A stretch of DNA of 20,280 bases, from positions 11,307 to 31,586 of the forward strand of contig DHDO01000055.1 in NCBI GenBank assembly GCA_002399435.1, given 5' to 3'. The position numbers and the translations under genes were made by a program. A model generated the notes under the pieces. That model was not told the origin of the DNA and ran no database searches. It saw only the letters and a list, made by a program, of their open reading frames with translations. Source of the stretch: Firmicutes bacterium UBA4874 (GTDB taxonomy: Bacteria > Bacillota > Clostridia > Caldicoprobacterales > DTU083). Of the stretch, positions 7,293 to 16,029 are shown piece by piece; position 1 is the first letter of the stretch, and each line of letters starts with the position of its first letter.

Positions 7293-8534
7293 TCAAAGCC
7301 GTTTTTCATACTTCCTGATGTCTGCTTTTTTAATCCATTCCTGAATCTTCTTATCAATTTCCTGATTCTTCTTCTCGCTCCGCAGGGCAGTCCGGATCTG
7401 CTCCTTTTTTTCGTCGTCCAGGGGCGCGATGACATCCTCCTTCGCTTCATACACCTTGATGATATGATAGCCGTTGTCCGTCGCCACCAATTCGGAAGTC
7501 TCCCCCTCCTTCAGCTGAAAGGACGCTTTCAGAAACTCCGGCTGCATGCCTGCATCCCGGGTCATGGTGTATCCGTCCTTGTTCTCTTCGCTTTTCATGC
7601 CGGGATCCTCGCCGTATTTTTTCATTAACGCCTCAAAATCCTCACCGGCCCGAACCTTTGCCAATACTTCATCAGCTTTGGGCTTGATTTCCTCGAGCTT
7701 CTTTTTGCGAAGCTTATCGGCTTCCTCTTTTTTGTTGGCCTGGCGCAATTCGCTGATTTTCTTCATATCCTTGTCCGAAAACTTGATCAGAATATGCTTT
7801 ACCCTCCGGGAAGCCGGCTGAGTCACAATCGGAACGGAAGAACGATAGGAAGCCGTGGTCGGGGTCTCCTTCTGAATTTTCAACTGCTGGTCATAATAAT
7901 CCTTGATTTCCTTGTCCTTTACGGATACATCGGCGGTCAGCTCATCCAGATAATCCTGTATTGCGATGTTTTCCGCCACAAATTCGATATAATCCTTTTT
8001 GGTCATGTGCATGGACTGCAGCGATTGATTCATTTCAGCCCGGGCCTGCTTTTCATAGTCGACGTTCTGGTCCGTGTTTTGATCCTTGTCGGCTTTCCCG
8101 TCCCCGGCTTTCCCGTCTGTATTGGCTTTATCCTTATCGGCCTTGTCCTTTTCCGCTTTCTGCTGAAGAGACTTCACATAATCCGCCACAGTCTGCTCAT
8201 ATTCCTTTTCCGCCTGGGCACGGTTCTTATCGTTGGCCTTGTAGCCTGCCTTCTCCGCCTTCTGCCGAACCAGTTCCTGATTGATCAGACCGTCCAGTAT
8301 ATTTGCCTTGATCGATTTGACCTGATCCTTGTCTTCGTCGGACACTCCATAGGAGGCAGCGTACTGCTGATACTGATCCAGAAGCTTTCCCTTCCGTATT
8401 TTTTCTCCGTTCACGCTGGCGACGACAATATTCCGGTCTTTTTTCTCATTGACCCTCACCATGTTGCAGCCGGAAACCAACACAGCCAGGACGACAGCCA
8501 ATGTCGAAAAAAGCACTTTTCTCCAGTTCTTCAA
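7293..8534 (-). CDS. prsA: Peptidyl-prolyl isomerase lipoprotein, PrsA/SurA family
   Basis: A 413-residue exported foldase. A signal peptide of 22 residues ends in the lipobox LVSGC (Cys23). A SurA-N-like domain follows (VASVNGEKI...ILDGLINQELVRQKAEKAG). A low-complexity Lys/Asp/Ala stretch lies at about 122-160. The parvulin domain runs from ASRRVKHILIKF to NGYHIIKVYEAKE and includes GEDFEALMKKYGEDPG. PrsA helps secreted proteins fold on the outer face of the membrane. The start is TTG at 8534, with AAAGGG nine bases upstream; the nearby ATG is in another frame and stops at once. The gene sits directly downstream of mfd, as in many Clostridia, with a duplicated promoter in between. Confidence 0.93.
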   Translation of the reverse strand: MKNWRKVLFSTLAVVLAVLVSGCNMVRVNEKKDRNIVVASVNGEKIRKGKLLDQYQQYAASYGVSDEDKDQVKSIKANILDGLINQELVRQKAEKAGYKANDKNRAQAEKEYEQTVADYVKSLQQKAEKDKADKDKANTDGKAGDGKADKDQNTDQNVDYEKQARAEMNQSLQSMHMTKKDYIEFVAENIAIQDYLDELTADVSVKDKEIKDYYDQQLKIQKETPTTASYRSSVPIVTQPASRRVKHILIKFSDKDMKKISELRQANKKEEADKLRKKKLEEIKPKADEVLAKVRAGEDFEALMKKYGEDPGMKSEENKDGYTMTRDAGMQPEFLKASFQLKEGETSELVATDNGYHIIKVYEAKEDVIAPLDDEKKEQIRTALRSEKKNQEIDKKIQEWIKKADIRKYEKRL

Positions 8535-8583
8535 TTCATCAAGCCCTTTCTTTGGATTAGGGTATCCCTATTGTTCTCACTTC

Positions 8584-8612
8584 ATTATATCTGCATCCCG
8601 TATCGCTGTAAA
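8584..8612 (-). promoter_or_regulatory. Strong sigma-A promoter of prsA (proximal copy)
   Basis: Minus strand: TTTACA (8612-8607), exactly 17 bases, then TATAAT (8589-8584). One mismatch in the -35 and a perfect -10. The start would be near 8577, giving a leader of about 43 bases that contains a small palindrome (8558-8570, TAGGG-ATA-CCCTA). It lies in the proximal copy of a 51-bp tandem repeat. Confidence 0.75.
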
Positions 8613-8686
8613 TCCCTTTTCATCCGCGGGAATCGTTATATCTGCATCCCGTATCGCTGTAAATCCCTTTTCATCCGCGGGAATCG
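8585..8686. repeat. Exact 51-bp tandem duplication spanning mfd 3' end and prsA promoter
   Basis: Bases 8585-8635 and 8636-8686 are identical over 51 bases. The distal copy contains the last codons and TGA stop of mfd (stop at 8673-8671); the proximal copy repeats those bases as non-coding sequence. Each copy carries a TTTACA-17-TATAA(T/C) promoter reading towards prsA. The lack of any difference suggests a recent event. Confidence 0.95.
8635..8663 (-). promoter_or_regulatory. Duplicated prsA promoter (distal copy)
   Basis: Minus strand: TTTACA (8663-8658), 17 bases, TATAAC (8640-8635). It is the same promoter in the distal repeat copy; the repeat junction changes the last -10 base from T to C, which should weaken it. 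Confidence 0.5.
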
Positions 8687-11600
8687 TTTTGCTGCAGATC
8701 GCTCATTCTCTCCAGCACATTCTGAACGGCCTCCAGCGTCTCCGGTCCTGCTCCCTTTACCCGAAGGCGAAAAACCGGCGGCTGGGAGGAACCCAGCTGA
8801 AGCACCCTGCGGTTCTCATTCAAAAGGATCATGACCGTTCTGGGGGCAAGTGCGCTGCTGTCCTGAAGCTTCATACGGACTTCCCTGCCACGCTGGGAGA
8901 TCTCCGTCATCTTCAGGCTACCGGCCAGTGCCCGGATATAGGCGATCCGGATTAGATTGCGCGTGGGGACCGGGATGTCGCCGAACCGATCCGTCATCTC
9001 ATCCTCCACGTCGTTTTTATCCGAAAGATTCTCAATGGCAGCGATCCGCTTGTACATCCGGATTTTATGATTCTCCGCCGAAATATAGCTGTTGTCAATA
9101 TAGGCGTCTGCCTTGATGTTTACCACCGTTTCCAGCCGCTTCGGGGGTTCTTCCCCTTTCAACCCCTGAACAGTCTCCGCAAGCAGCTTGCAGTACATGT
9201 CATAGCCCACGGCAGCCATCTGCCCATGCTGCTCTGCGCCCAGCAGGTTCCCGGCGCCCCGGATCTCCAGATCGCGCATGGCAATTTTGAAACCGGCGCC
9301 GAATTCCGTGAATTCCTTTATGGCCTGCAGCCTTTTCTCTGCGCTTTCGTTCAGGATCTTATCCTTTTGGTAGGTAAAATAGGCATAGGCGATCCGATGG
9401 GAGCGGCCGACCCTGCCGCGGAGCTGATAAAGCTGGGACAGGCCGAAACGATCCGAATCATAGATAATCAGCGTATTGACATTGGGAATGTCCAGCCCGT
9501 TTTCAATGATGGTGGAGCAAAACAGCACATCCGACTCATGCTCATAAAAGCTGACCATGATCCGCTCCAGGGACGCTTCGTTCATCTGTCCGTGGGCCAC
9601 GGCCACACGCGCCTCCGGTACCAGCTGCCGCAGCCTTTCAGCCATTCCCTCCATCCGCTTCACATGATTGTAGACAAAATAAACCTGCCCGCCGCGCTGA
9701 ATCTCCCGGACAATGGCATCCCGGATCAGGGAATCATTGTACTCCGTCACATAGGTCTGCACCGGAAACCTTCCTTCCGGCGGGGTCTCAATGACGCTGA
9801 TATCACGGATTCCAACCATGGACATATGAAGTGTCCGGGGAATGGGAGTGGCGGTCAGGGTCAGAACATCCACGTTTTTCTTCATCTCTTTGATGGTCTC
9901 CTTATGCCCCACCCCAAATCTTTGCTCCTCATCCACAATCAAAAGCCCAAGATCCCGGAACTTCACATCTTTGCTCAATAACCTGTGGGTCCCGATAATC
10001 ACATCCACATTGCCTTCCCGCAGATCCCTGAGGATCTCTTTCTGCTCCCCGGGTTTCCGGAAACGGCTGAGCACCTGCACCGTAAAGGGAAAGTCCCCGA
10101 ACCGGCTGACAAAGGTGCTGTAATGCTGCTGCGCCAGGATTGTGGTCGGTGCCAGCACCGCTACCTGTTTCCCGTCCATCACCGCCTTGAAGGCAGCCCG
10201 GATGGCCACTTCGGTTTTCCCATACCCCACATCGCCGCAGAGCAGACGGTCCATGACCCGCCCGGATTCCATATCCCGCTTGATTTCCTCCAGCGACTGA
10301 AGCTGATCCGGGGTCAGCTCATAAGGAAAGCTTTCCTCAAACTGACGCTGCCACGGATTATCTGCCGAAAAGGCAAAGCCAGCGGTGGCCTCCCTTGCCG
10401 CGTACAACTTCACGAGATCAAATGCCAGCTTTTTCACGGACTCCCGCACCCTGGTCCTGGTTCTCTGCCATTCGCTGCCCCCCAGCCGGGACAGCCTGGG
10501 ATGCTGGTCCTCCATGCCCACATAAGGCTGAATCAGATCCATCTGATCGGTGGGAATATAGAGCCGGTCCGTACCGGCATACCGGACGTCCAGATAATCC
10601 CGCTCCTGCCCGTTGACCGTCATCTTCCTGATGCCAAGATACCGGCCGATCCCATGGTTCTCATGCACAACATAGCTCCCAACCTTCAGGTCGGTAAACG
10701 GATCCAGCTTTTTTCTCTTCCTTCCTGCCGGCGCCTTTTCCCTTCGGACACCATAAATCTCCTGATCGCTGACCAGCACAAAATGGCCTTCCGGATATTC
10801 AAATCCTTTCCGCAGGCTTTTCGGAACAATAACGATCTGACCAGGAAGAATGTCTCCTTCCGTTTTGGGACATACCACAGCTTCCAGCCCGTAATCCAGC
10901 AGGGAGGACGCCAGGGATTCCGCCCGCTGCCGGTTCCCGGACAAAAGAAGAATCGAATCATGATTGCCCTTCCAGTACCGGATATCCTCCGCCATCAGTT
11001 CCAGTTTACCGTGATACGAAGGAATGGTCCGGGAAGAAACCATCTGAATCCGTTTGGGTTCAAAATCCAGGCTGCTCCGGGGCAGGGACTGCATGGCAAT
11101 GCTGCGCATGGCGTCGGCATCCGCCAGCAAATCATTGTATTCCCCATAAATACGGGACTGCTCCGGCAACACCTCGCCCTGCATGAGCAGATCGCTGAAG
11201 CGGCCGGAGAATTCCCCGGAGGCAGTGCGGCAATGCTCCAGAATACGGACCGGCTCATCCAGGATCAGAGCAGCATCCGCTCCGGCATAATCCAGCAGGT
11301 TGGAAAATTCTTCGTAAAAAAAAGGAAAATAGTTCACCAGCTGATCCGTTGCCACACCCTGATCCATACCCTCAAAAAGCTGATCCATCCGGTTTTCCAG
11401 ACGGCCTGCATCAAACTTCGGATCTTTCCGCATCTTCTGCATCAGCCGGCGAAAACTTTGCTCTATCTTCTTTCTGCCTTTCTCCCGCCGTTCGTCATCC
11501 AGAATCAGATCCGTCGCCGGGGAAATAGTAACCGTCTCCATCCGTTCTTCGGATCTTTGGCTTTCGGGATCAAAGCTGCGTATGGAATCCACAAACTCAT

Positions 11601-12192
11601 CGAAAAAATCAATCCGGAACGGCTTCTCCGAAGAAAGCGGATAAATGTCAAAAATGCTCCCCCGAAGGCTGAACTGGCCGGGACCTTCCACAGCGGAAGT
11701 TCTCTCATAGCCCATTTGCACCGCCTTCCGGGAAAGATCCCGCGGAGAACATTCCTCCCCTTCCGTAATCCGGAACTGGGATTGCCGGAAGACATCCGTC
11801 GGTACATCGGGGACCAGCAAGGCATCCACCGGGGCCACCACCATGAGTTTCTCCCCTTCGGCAAGCCGTTTCATCACAGAAATCCGCTGCCCCATGATCT
11901 CACGGCTGCGGGCAGCCGTATGGTACAGCATAATCTCCCGCGGGGGAAACAGCACAACCTGACCCGGGAAAAAGAACTCCATATCATCCAGCAGCTGGCC
12001 GGCCTGTATCTCGTCATACGTGACCAGGATGCCGCTTCGGTCCAGCGGAGCCAAAAGGCCGGCCAGAAAATGGCATTTCTGCACCTCCGACACTCCATTG
12101 ATCAGGGTAATTCCCTTTGCCGTCCGGACCGCTTCCCTCAATTTTTGAAACTGGGGCCATGCTTTCATTGGCTTGAACCAAATTGGCTCCAT
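8671..12192 (-). CDS. mfd: Transcription-repair coupling factor Mfd
   Basis: A 1173-residue ATPase, close to the 1177 residues of B. subtilis Mfd. The N-terminal third is the UvrB-like region. The RNA polymerase interaction domain starts near residue 500 (LKVGSYVVHENHGIGRYLGI). Helicase motifs follow: GDVGYGKTE near 650, DEEQRFGVGH, LTATPIPRTL, and QLRGRVGRS. The C-terminal TRCF domain regulates UvrA binding. Mfd removes RNA polymerase stalled at lesions and recruits UvrAB. I chose the ATG at 12192 (MEPIWFKP) with AAGGAAGG upstream; a longer frame from 12258 has no SD and a basic, unconserved N-terminus. The last codons lie in a 51-bp tandem repeat. Confidence 0.97.
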   Translation of the reverse strand: MEPIWFKPMKAWPQFQKLREAVRTAKGITLINGVSEVQKCHFLAGLLAPLDRSGILVTYDEIQAGQLLDDMEFFFPGQVVLFPPREIMLYHTAARSREIMGQRISVMKRLAEGEKLMVVAPVDALLVPDVPTDVFRQSQFRITEGEECSPRDLSRKAVQMGYERTSAVEGPGQFSLRGSIFDIYPLSSEKPFRIDFFDEFVDSIRSFDPESQRSEERMETVTISPATDLILDDERREKGRKKIEQSFRRLMQKMRKDPKFDAGRLENRMDQLFEGMDQGVATDQLVNYFPFFYEEFSNLLDYAGADAALILDEPVRILEHCRTASGEFSGRFSDLLMQGEVLPEQSRIYGEYNDLLADADAMRSIAMQSLPRSSLDFEPKRIQMVSSRTIPSYHGKLELMAEDIRYWKGNHDSILLLSGNRQRAESLASSLLDYGLEAVVCPKTEGDILPGQIVIVPKSLRKGFEYPEGHFVLVSDQEIYGVRREKAPAGRKRKKLDPFTDLKVGSYVVHENHGIGRYLGIRKMTVNGQERDYLDVRYAGTDRLYIPTDQMDLIQPYVGMEDQHPRLSRLGGSEWQRTRTRVRESVKKLAFDLVKLYAAREATAGFAFSADNPWQRQFEESFPYELTPDQLQSLEEIKRDMESGRVMDRLLCGDVGYGKTEVAIRAAFKAVMDGKQVAVLAPTTILAQQHYSTFVSRFGDFPFTVQVLSRFRKPGEQKEILRDLREGNVDVIIGTHRLLSKDVKFRDLGLLIVDEEQRFGVGHKETIKEMKKNVDVLTLTATPIPRTLHMSMVGIRDISVIETPPEGRFPVQTYVTEYNDSLIRDAIVREIQRGGQVYFVYNHVKRMEGMAERLRQLVPEARVAVAHGQMNEASLERIMVSFYEHESDVLFCSTIIENGLDIPNVNTLIIYDSDRFGLSQLYQLRGRVGRSHRIAYAYFTYQKDKILNESAEKRLQAIKEFTEFGAGFKIAMRDLEIRGAGNLLGAEQHGQMAAVGYDMYCKLLAETVQGLKGEEPPKRLETVVNIKADAYIDNSYISAENHKIRMYKRIAAIENLSDKNDVEDEMTDRFGDIPVPTRNLIRIAYIRALAGSLKMTEISQRGREVRMKLQDSSALAPRTVMILLNENRRVLQLGSSQPPVFRLRVKGAGPETLEAVQNVLERMSDLQQNDSRG

Positions 12193-12330
12193 CCTATCTA
12201 CAACCTTCCTTTTATGGACTTTGGCTTTCCGGGCCTGGACCCCTGTCTTTTGGCCCATGCCCTTCCGAATTTGGAACCCGTGCCTTTCGACCCGTATCCT
12301 TCCGGGACAGCAGACACTTCATTCACGCGC

Positions 12331-12720
12331 TTAATTCCTGCGGCCCGCCCGCATAACGGTGAAATTCCATACACAATGGGCAAAAGCAGCACCTGCAAGG
12401 GCAGGGAGAATCCAGCCGGTGCCTTTCCGGATCCAGTCGGTCAGCACTCCAAAAAGAGTATGGCTGATCAGGCCCGCCGCTGCAGCCCCCGCACCGGTCT
12501 TACGTCTGCCGGTAAAAAAGTCATACAGCGCCTCTCCAAGCCCAAACAAAAAATGAACATGCCAAATGGGCCTATTCAGGAAATAGGCCGGCAGGGTTTT
12601 AAAAAGCTCCTCCACGATGGGTGCTCCGAAGATCACCGCATTCTCCCGGAAAAACTTCAGCATCCATTTATTGGCCAGGTAGGCGCCTACCAAAGCCGCC
12701 AACGCCAGTAAGAAAACCAA
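12331..12720 (-). CDS. Small membrane protein with PrsW-like protease motifs
   Basis: A 129-residue, very hydrophobic protein with about four membrane segments (near residues 2-16, 28-48, 77-95 and 102-122). Motifs resemble PrsW-type intramembrane metalloproteases: Glu37-Glu38-x-x-Lys41 (EELFK), His87-x-x-x-Gly91 (HTLFG) and His115-x-x-Trp118-Asn119. B. subtilis PrsW is about 218 residues, so this would be a minimal form. The start is TTG at 12720 with AGGAG eight bases upstream, overlapping the pth stop, which indicates translational coupling. It occupies the place of fin (anti-sigma-F) between pth and mfd in B. subtilis but shows no Fin-like zinc cysteines. Function unknown; protease activity is an inference. 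Confidence 0.8.
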   Translation of the reverse strand: MVFLLALAALVGAYLANKWMLKFFRENAVIFGAPIVEELFKTLPAYFLNRPIWHVHFLFGLGEALYDFFTGRRKTGAGAAAAGLISHTLFGVLTDWIRKGTGWILPALAGAAFAHCVWNFTVMRAGRRN

Positions 12721-12731
12721 ATATGCAACTC

Positions 12732-13292
12732 CTATCCGTTATATCTGCTCATGGCTGTCTCCGTGCCCTGCATCAGAACACATTCCACCCCTTTTACAGC
12801 ACGATCGCAGGCTTCCCTTACCAATCCCGCTTCCTCCTCCGGGAACCGTGACAATACATAATCGGCCAGATCCCGGTCTGCCGGCGGCCTTCCAATGCCA
12901 ATCCTCACCCTGGGGAAGTCTTCCGTCCGCAGGCAGGCAAGCACCGACCGCATGCCGTTATGCGTCCCGGCGCTGCCGGAAGCCCGGATGCGCAGGACAC
13001 CGGGATCCAGATCAATATCGTCGTATATGACAAGGATATGGTCTTCCTCCGTATGATACCACTGCTTCAGCAGTAAAATACTTTCCCCGCTCAGATTCAT
13101 AAAAGTCTGGGGCTTTGCCAATACCACTTTCTCTGATCCAATCCTCCCTTCGCCGAGGATGGCTTTGTGCTTTGCCTTGTTAATTTTTATTCCATGGGCC
13201 CTCGCAAGAAGATCCAGCACATAAAATCCGGTATTATGCCGGGTGCCCTGATACCGGATCCCTGGATTGCCCAATCCAGCAATAATATACAT
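12732..13292 (-). CDS. pth: Peptidyl-tRNA hydrolase
   Basis: A 186-residue enzyme that frees tRNA from prematurely released peptidyl-tRNA. It begins MYIIAGLGNPGIRYQGTRHN, with Asn9 and the catalytic His19. Other signatures are KPQTFMNLSGES, VIYDDIDLDPG (with the key Asp) and GTHNGMRS. Length is normal. I chose the ATG at 13292 because GGGAGGG stands seven bases upstream; an in-frame ATG at 13316 would overlap the prs stop and lacks an SD. It follows prs after 20 bases and is coupled to the small membrane gene, so prs, pth, this gene and mfd form one transcription unit. Confidence 0.97.
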   Translation of the reverse strand: MYIIAGLGNPGIRYQGTRHNTGFYVLDLLARAHGIKINKAKHKAILGEGRIGSEKVVLAKPQTFMNLSGESILLLKQWYHTEEDHILVIYDDIDLDPGVLRIRASGSAGTHNGMRSVLACLRTEDFPRVRIGIGRPPADRDLADYVLSRFPEEEAGLVREACDRAVKGVECVLMQGTETAMSRYNG

Positions 13293-13312
13293 CGTCTGTC
13301 CCTCCCGGGAAA

Positions 13313-14269
13313 TCAATCAAACAGGGAGCTGATCGGGAGACTTTCATAAATCCTCTGTATGGCCTCGGCAAACAGGGAAGCCACCGACAGAACCCGAATC
13401 CGGTCCGTCTGCTTTTCCGAAGGAAAGGGAACGGTGTTGGTAAGAACCATTTCCTTGATGGGAGAGTCGGTGATATGCTCGATGGCCGGACCGGACAACA
13501 CTCCATGAGCGGCGCAGGTATAAACTTCCCTGGCGCCGCCCCGCTCTACCAAGGCAATGGCTCCCTGCCGGATCGTCCCTGCCGTATCGATGATATCATC
13601 GATCAAAATGGCGCGTTTGCCCTTCACATCCCCGATAATGTTCATGACCTCGGCCACATTGGCCCTGGGCCTTCTCTTGTCAATGATGGCCAGCGGAGCA
13701 TTCAGCTTGTGGGCAAAATTGCGGGCGCGGGTCACGCTGCCCAGATCGGGAGACACGACGACCAGATCTTCCCCGACAAACCCTCTGTCGATATAATCCT
13801 TGGCCAGAATCGGCATGCTGAAAAGATTGTCCACCGGGATGTCAAAAAAGCCCTGGATCTGTGCCGCATGAAGATCCATGGTCAGAACCCGGTCCGCCCC
13901 GGCTTCCGTAATCAAATCAGCCACCAGCTTTGCCGTAATGGGATCACGGGCCTTTACCTTGCGGTCCTGCCGGGCATATCCGTAATACGGAATGACGGCC
14001 GTAATTTCCCTGGCAGAAGCCCTCTTGAAGGCATCTATGAGAATCAACAGCTCCATTAGGTTGGTATTGACCGGAGAACAGGTGGACTGAATGACAAAGA
14101 CATCGCATCCCCTTACGGTTTCATGGATATCGACACTGATCTCCCCGTCACTGAATCTGGATACCTTCGCGTTGCCCAGGGGCACTCCAACATATCGGGC
14201 GATTTCCTTGGCCAGATCCGGATTGGAATTTCCGGCAAAAATCTTAATACACTTTCCGTGGGTATTCAT
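13313..14269 (-). CDS. prs: Ribose-phosphate pyrophosphokinase (PRPP synthetase)
   Basis: A 318-residue enzyme making PRPP from ribose 5-phosphate and ATP for purine, pyrimidine, NAD, His and Trp synthesis. Class I signatures are present: [14 protein letters not shown] at the start, [10 protein letters not shown] (catalytic flexible loop), [18 protein letters not shown], and the PRPP loop DDIIDTAGT. The ATG at 14269 overlaps the glmU stop by four bases (ATGA), and its SD, GGAGG, lies within the glmU 3' end. PRPP is also the ligand of the PurR encoded upstream. Confidence 0.98.
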   Translation of the reverse strand: MNTHGKCIKIFAGNSNPDLAKEIARYVGVPLGNAKVSRFSDGEISVDIHETVRGCDVFVIQSTCSPVNTNLMELLILIDAFKRASAREITAVIPYYGYARQDRKVKARDPITAKLVADLITEAGADRVLTMDLHAAQIQGFFDIPVDNLFSMPILAKDYIDRGFVGEDLVVVSPDLGSVTRARNFAHKLNAPLAIIDKRRPRANVAEVMNIIGDVKGKRAILIDDIIDTAGTIRQGAIALVERGGAREVYTCAAHGVLSGPAIEHITDSPIKEMVLTNTVPFPSEKQTDRIRVLSVASLFAEAIQRIYESLPISSLFD

Positions 14270-15573
14270 TCTTTTTCCTCCGTTTTCTTTTGTTCTCTTT
14301 TCTCCACCCAGCCCTTCTTGTTCACTTGCCTTGCCCTGGCAATAGCCAGCGCTCCCGCCGGGACTTTCTCCGTAATCGTGGATCCGGCAGCGATGAAAGT
14401 ATGTCCCTCCACCTCAACCGGCGCCACCAGATTGGCATTGCATCCGACAAAGGCATGGTCCCCGATCACGGTTCGGTGCTTTTCCTTCCCGTCATAATTC
14501 ACGCAGACGACTCCGCACCCCACATTGATCTCCTGCCCCAGATCGGCATCACCGATATAGGTCAAATGGGACACCTTGGTTTTTTGGCCGATGGACGAAT
14601 TCTTGACCTCCACAAAGTCTCCGATCCGCACATGGTCTCCGATCCGGCTGCCCGGCCGGATATAGGCATAGGGTCCGACGGTGGTCCCGCTTCCAATCCT
14701 GCTGTCCAGGACCACAGAGGACTGCAGGATCGTCCCGTCCGCAATCTCTGCGTTCTGAAGCCGGTTGTTGGGATAAAGAAGGCAGCCGGAACCAACGACT
14801 GTGAATCCCTCCAGAACATTTCCGGGGTACACGACCGTATCCTTCCCGATCCGTACATCCGCGCCGATATAGGTGGCTGACGGGTCCAGAATGGTAACCC
14901 CCCTCATCATGTGAAACTCATTGATCCGGCGGCGCATCTCCGCCTCCGCCCGGGACAGGCAGACACGATCGGAAACCGTCATGATCTCCCGGGTGTCCCG
15001 GATCCGGAAAACCCCGGTCCTTTCTCCTGACGCTTTCAGGATGCGCAGAATATCCTCCGGGCCCAAGGTCTCCTGCTCCATGCTTTTCTGACCTTCCCGG
15101 ACGGCCTTCCGCAAAGCCCGCCTGTCAAAGCAGTACACAGGTGAAATCCCGTTGCCGCCGGACTCCGGAGACTCCCCGGACAGAACCGCCGCAGTCAGAT
15201 GATTCTCACTTGTAAACTGCAGCATCCCCTCAAGCGTCGTCCCCCGGATGAGGGGCATGTTTCCGGCCAGCACAAAAAGAACCCCACAGGGTTCTTCCCC
15301 CGTGCACTCCTCCATACGAAACAAGCCACTGACGGAATCCTTCCCTTCCGCGGAATCCACGATCCGGCAGGACTCTCCCAAATGCTCCCGAATACAGCCG
15401 CCGTCCCCATGGACCACTACAACGGGCCGGCTGCCGGCAACCTGCCCTGCCGCGTTCACGACATAGTCCAGTATTCTCCGTCCGCAAACCGAATGCAGCA
15501 CGGCAGGAACCGCCGATTGCATTGCAGGTGCGTCATCAGCTGCCAGAATAGCGACAGATACATTCTCTCCCAT
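14266..15573 (-). CDS. glmU: GlmU with degenerate uridyltransferase domain
   Basis: A 435-residue protein in the glmU position (spoVG-glmU-prs). The C-terminal left-handed beta-helix (from about residue 210) keeps the acetyltransferase set: [33 protein letters not shown] (catalytic His), [18 protein letters not shown] and AGSTIT. The N-terminal domain is odd. The nucleotide-binding LAAGxGTRMxS is [11 protein letters not shown] (10-20), the Lys of PKVLH is Ala24, the GT(G/A)HA segment is absent, the metal Asp in GDxPL is Asn105, and the metal Asn of GVNDR is Ser (TVSDR). The GRI...IVE segment is also missing. I infer acetyltransferase activity but little or no uridyltransferase activity. The ATG at 15573 has AGGAG ten bases upstream; a GTG nine bases earlier sits too close to that SD. 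Confidence 0.9.
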   Translation of the reverse strand: MGENVSVAILAADDAPAMQSAVPAVLHSVCGRRILDYVVNAAGQVAGSRPVVVVHGDGGCIREHLGESCRIVDSAEGKDSVSGLFRMEECTGEEPCGVLFVLAGNMPLIRGTTLEGMLQFTSENHLTAAVLSGESPESGGNGISPVYCFDRRALRKAVREGQKSMEQETLGPEDILRILKASGERTGVFRIRDTREIMTVSDRVCLSRAEAEMRRRINEFHMMRGVTILDPSATYIGADVRIGKDTVVYPGNVLEGFTVVGSGCLLYPNNRLQNAEIADGTILQSSVVLDSRIGSGTTVGPYAYIRPGSRIGDHVRIGDFVEVKNSSIGQKTKVSHLTYIGDADLGQEINVGCGVVCVNYDGKEKHRTVIGDHAFVGCNANLVAPVEVEGHTFIAAGSTITEKVPAGALAIARARQVNKKGWVEKREQKKTEEKE

Positions 15574-15608
15574 ACTTCCCACACTCCTGTAATTTAGCCT
15601 TCCATATT

Positions 15609-15638
15609 ATTATAACATTATATTATGAAAAATGTCGG
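15609..15638 (-). promoter_or_regulatory. Sigma-A promoter candidate for glmU operon
   Basis: Minus strand: CCGACA (15638-15633), an 18-base spacer, then a perfect TATAAT (15614-15609), about 35 bases before the glmU ATG. It lies just after the strong spoVG terminator, so the glmU run needs its own promoter. The -35 matches four of six. Confidence 0.5.
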
Positions 15639-15663
15639 TCCTTCCTGAATGATTTTAAAAATG

Positions 15664-15716
15664 GCAAAAAAGAATAAGCTTTAAAGGAGAGAGGCTCTCC
15701 TTTAAAGCTTATTCTT
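15664..15716 (-). terminator. Intrinsic terminator of spoVG, 22-bp perfect stem
   Basis: Minus strand arms 15716-15695 and 15691-15670 pair perfectly over 22 bases with a three-base loop, followed by a T run. The 5' arm includes the last two Glu codons and the TAA stop of spoVG, so coding sequence forms part of the terminator. Confidence 0.93.
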
Positions 15717-15969
15717 CCCCCATACCCTTATATCTCTCCAATACCTTGCTTTGAAGCTTTCCCCTCATTTCGGAGTTGATAGGATGGGCGATATCTCTGA
15801 ATTCCCCATCCGGTGTTCTGCGACTGGGCATGGCAATGAACAATCCGCTTTGCCCTTCAATGACCTTGATATCGTGTACAACAAAATCATTGTCAAAGGT
15901 GACGGATGCCACCGCCTTCATCTTGCCTTCGCTCCCGATTTTCCTGATACGGACATCTGTAATGTTCAT
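15709..15969 (-). CDS. spoVG: RNA-binding regulatory protein SpoVG
   Basis: An 86-residue protein, full length and strongly conserved: [20 protein letters not shown] at the start, then [40 protein letters not shown]. SpoVG is a small site-specific nucleic-acid-binding protein that affects asymmetric division and cortex formation in B. subtilis and post-transcriptional control in other Firmicutes. The ATG at 15969 has AAGGGGTG seven bases upstream. A sigma-H promoter candidate lies upstream and a 22-bp terminator hairpin begins inside its last codons, so it is monocistronic. Confidence 0.98.
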   Translation of the reverse strand: MNITDVRIRKIGSEGKMKAVASVTFDNDFVVHDIKVIEGQSGLFIAMPSRRTPDGEFRDIAHPINSEMRGKLQSKVLERYKGMGEE

Positions 15970-16029
15970 CCCAGTTCACCCCTTCCAAATAGACAGGTAT
16001 GCTGAAGAATAACGTTGATGTCACTGTAA

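Noticed and set aside
12193..12330. An N-terminal extension of Mfd or a small gene in the gap before mfd.
   Set aside because: Upstream in-frame starts have no SD and the extra residues are basic and unlike Mfd; the ATG at 12192 gives the normal length.
3811..12711. Very long plus-strand open frames (651 codons at 3811-5766; 908 codons at 9985-12711).
   Set aside because: They lie antisense to spoVB/mazG and mfd, have no SD or family resemblance, and their composition follows from the codon use of the opposite strand.
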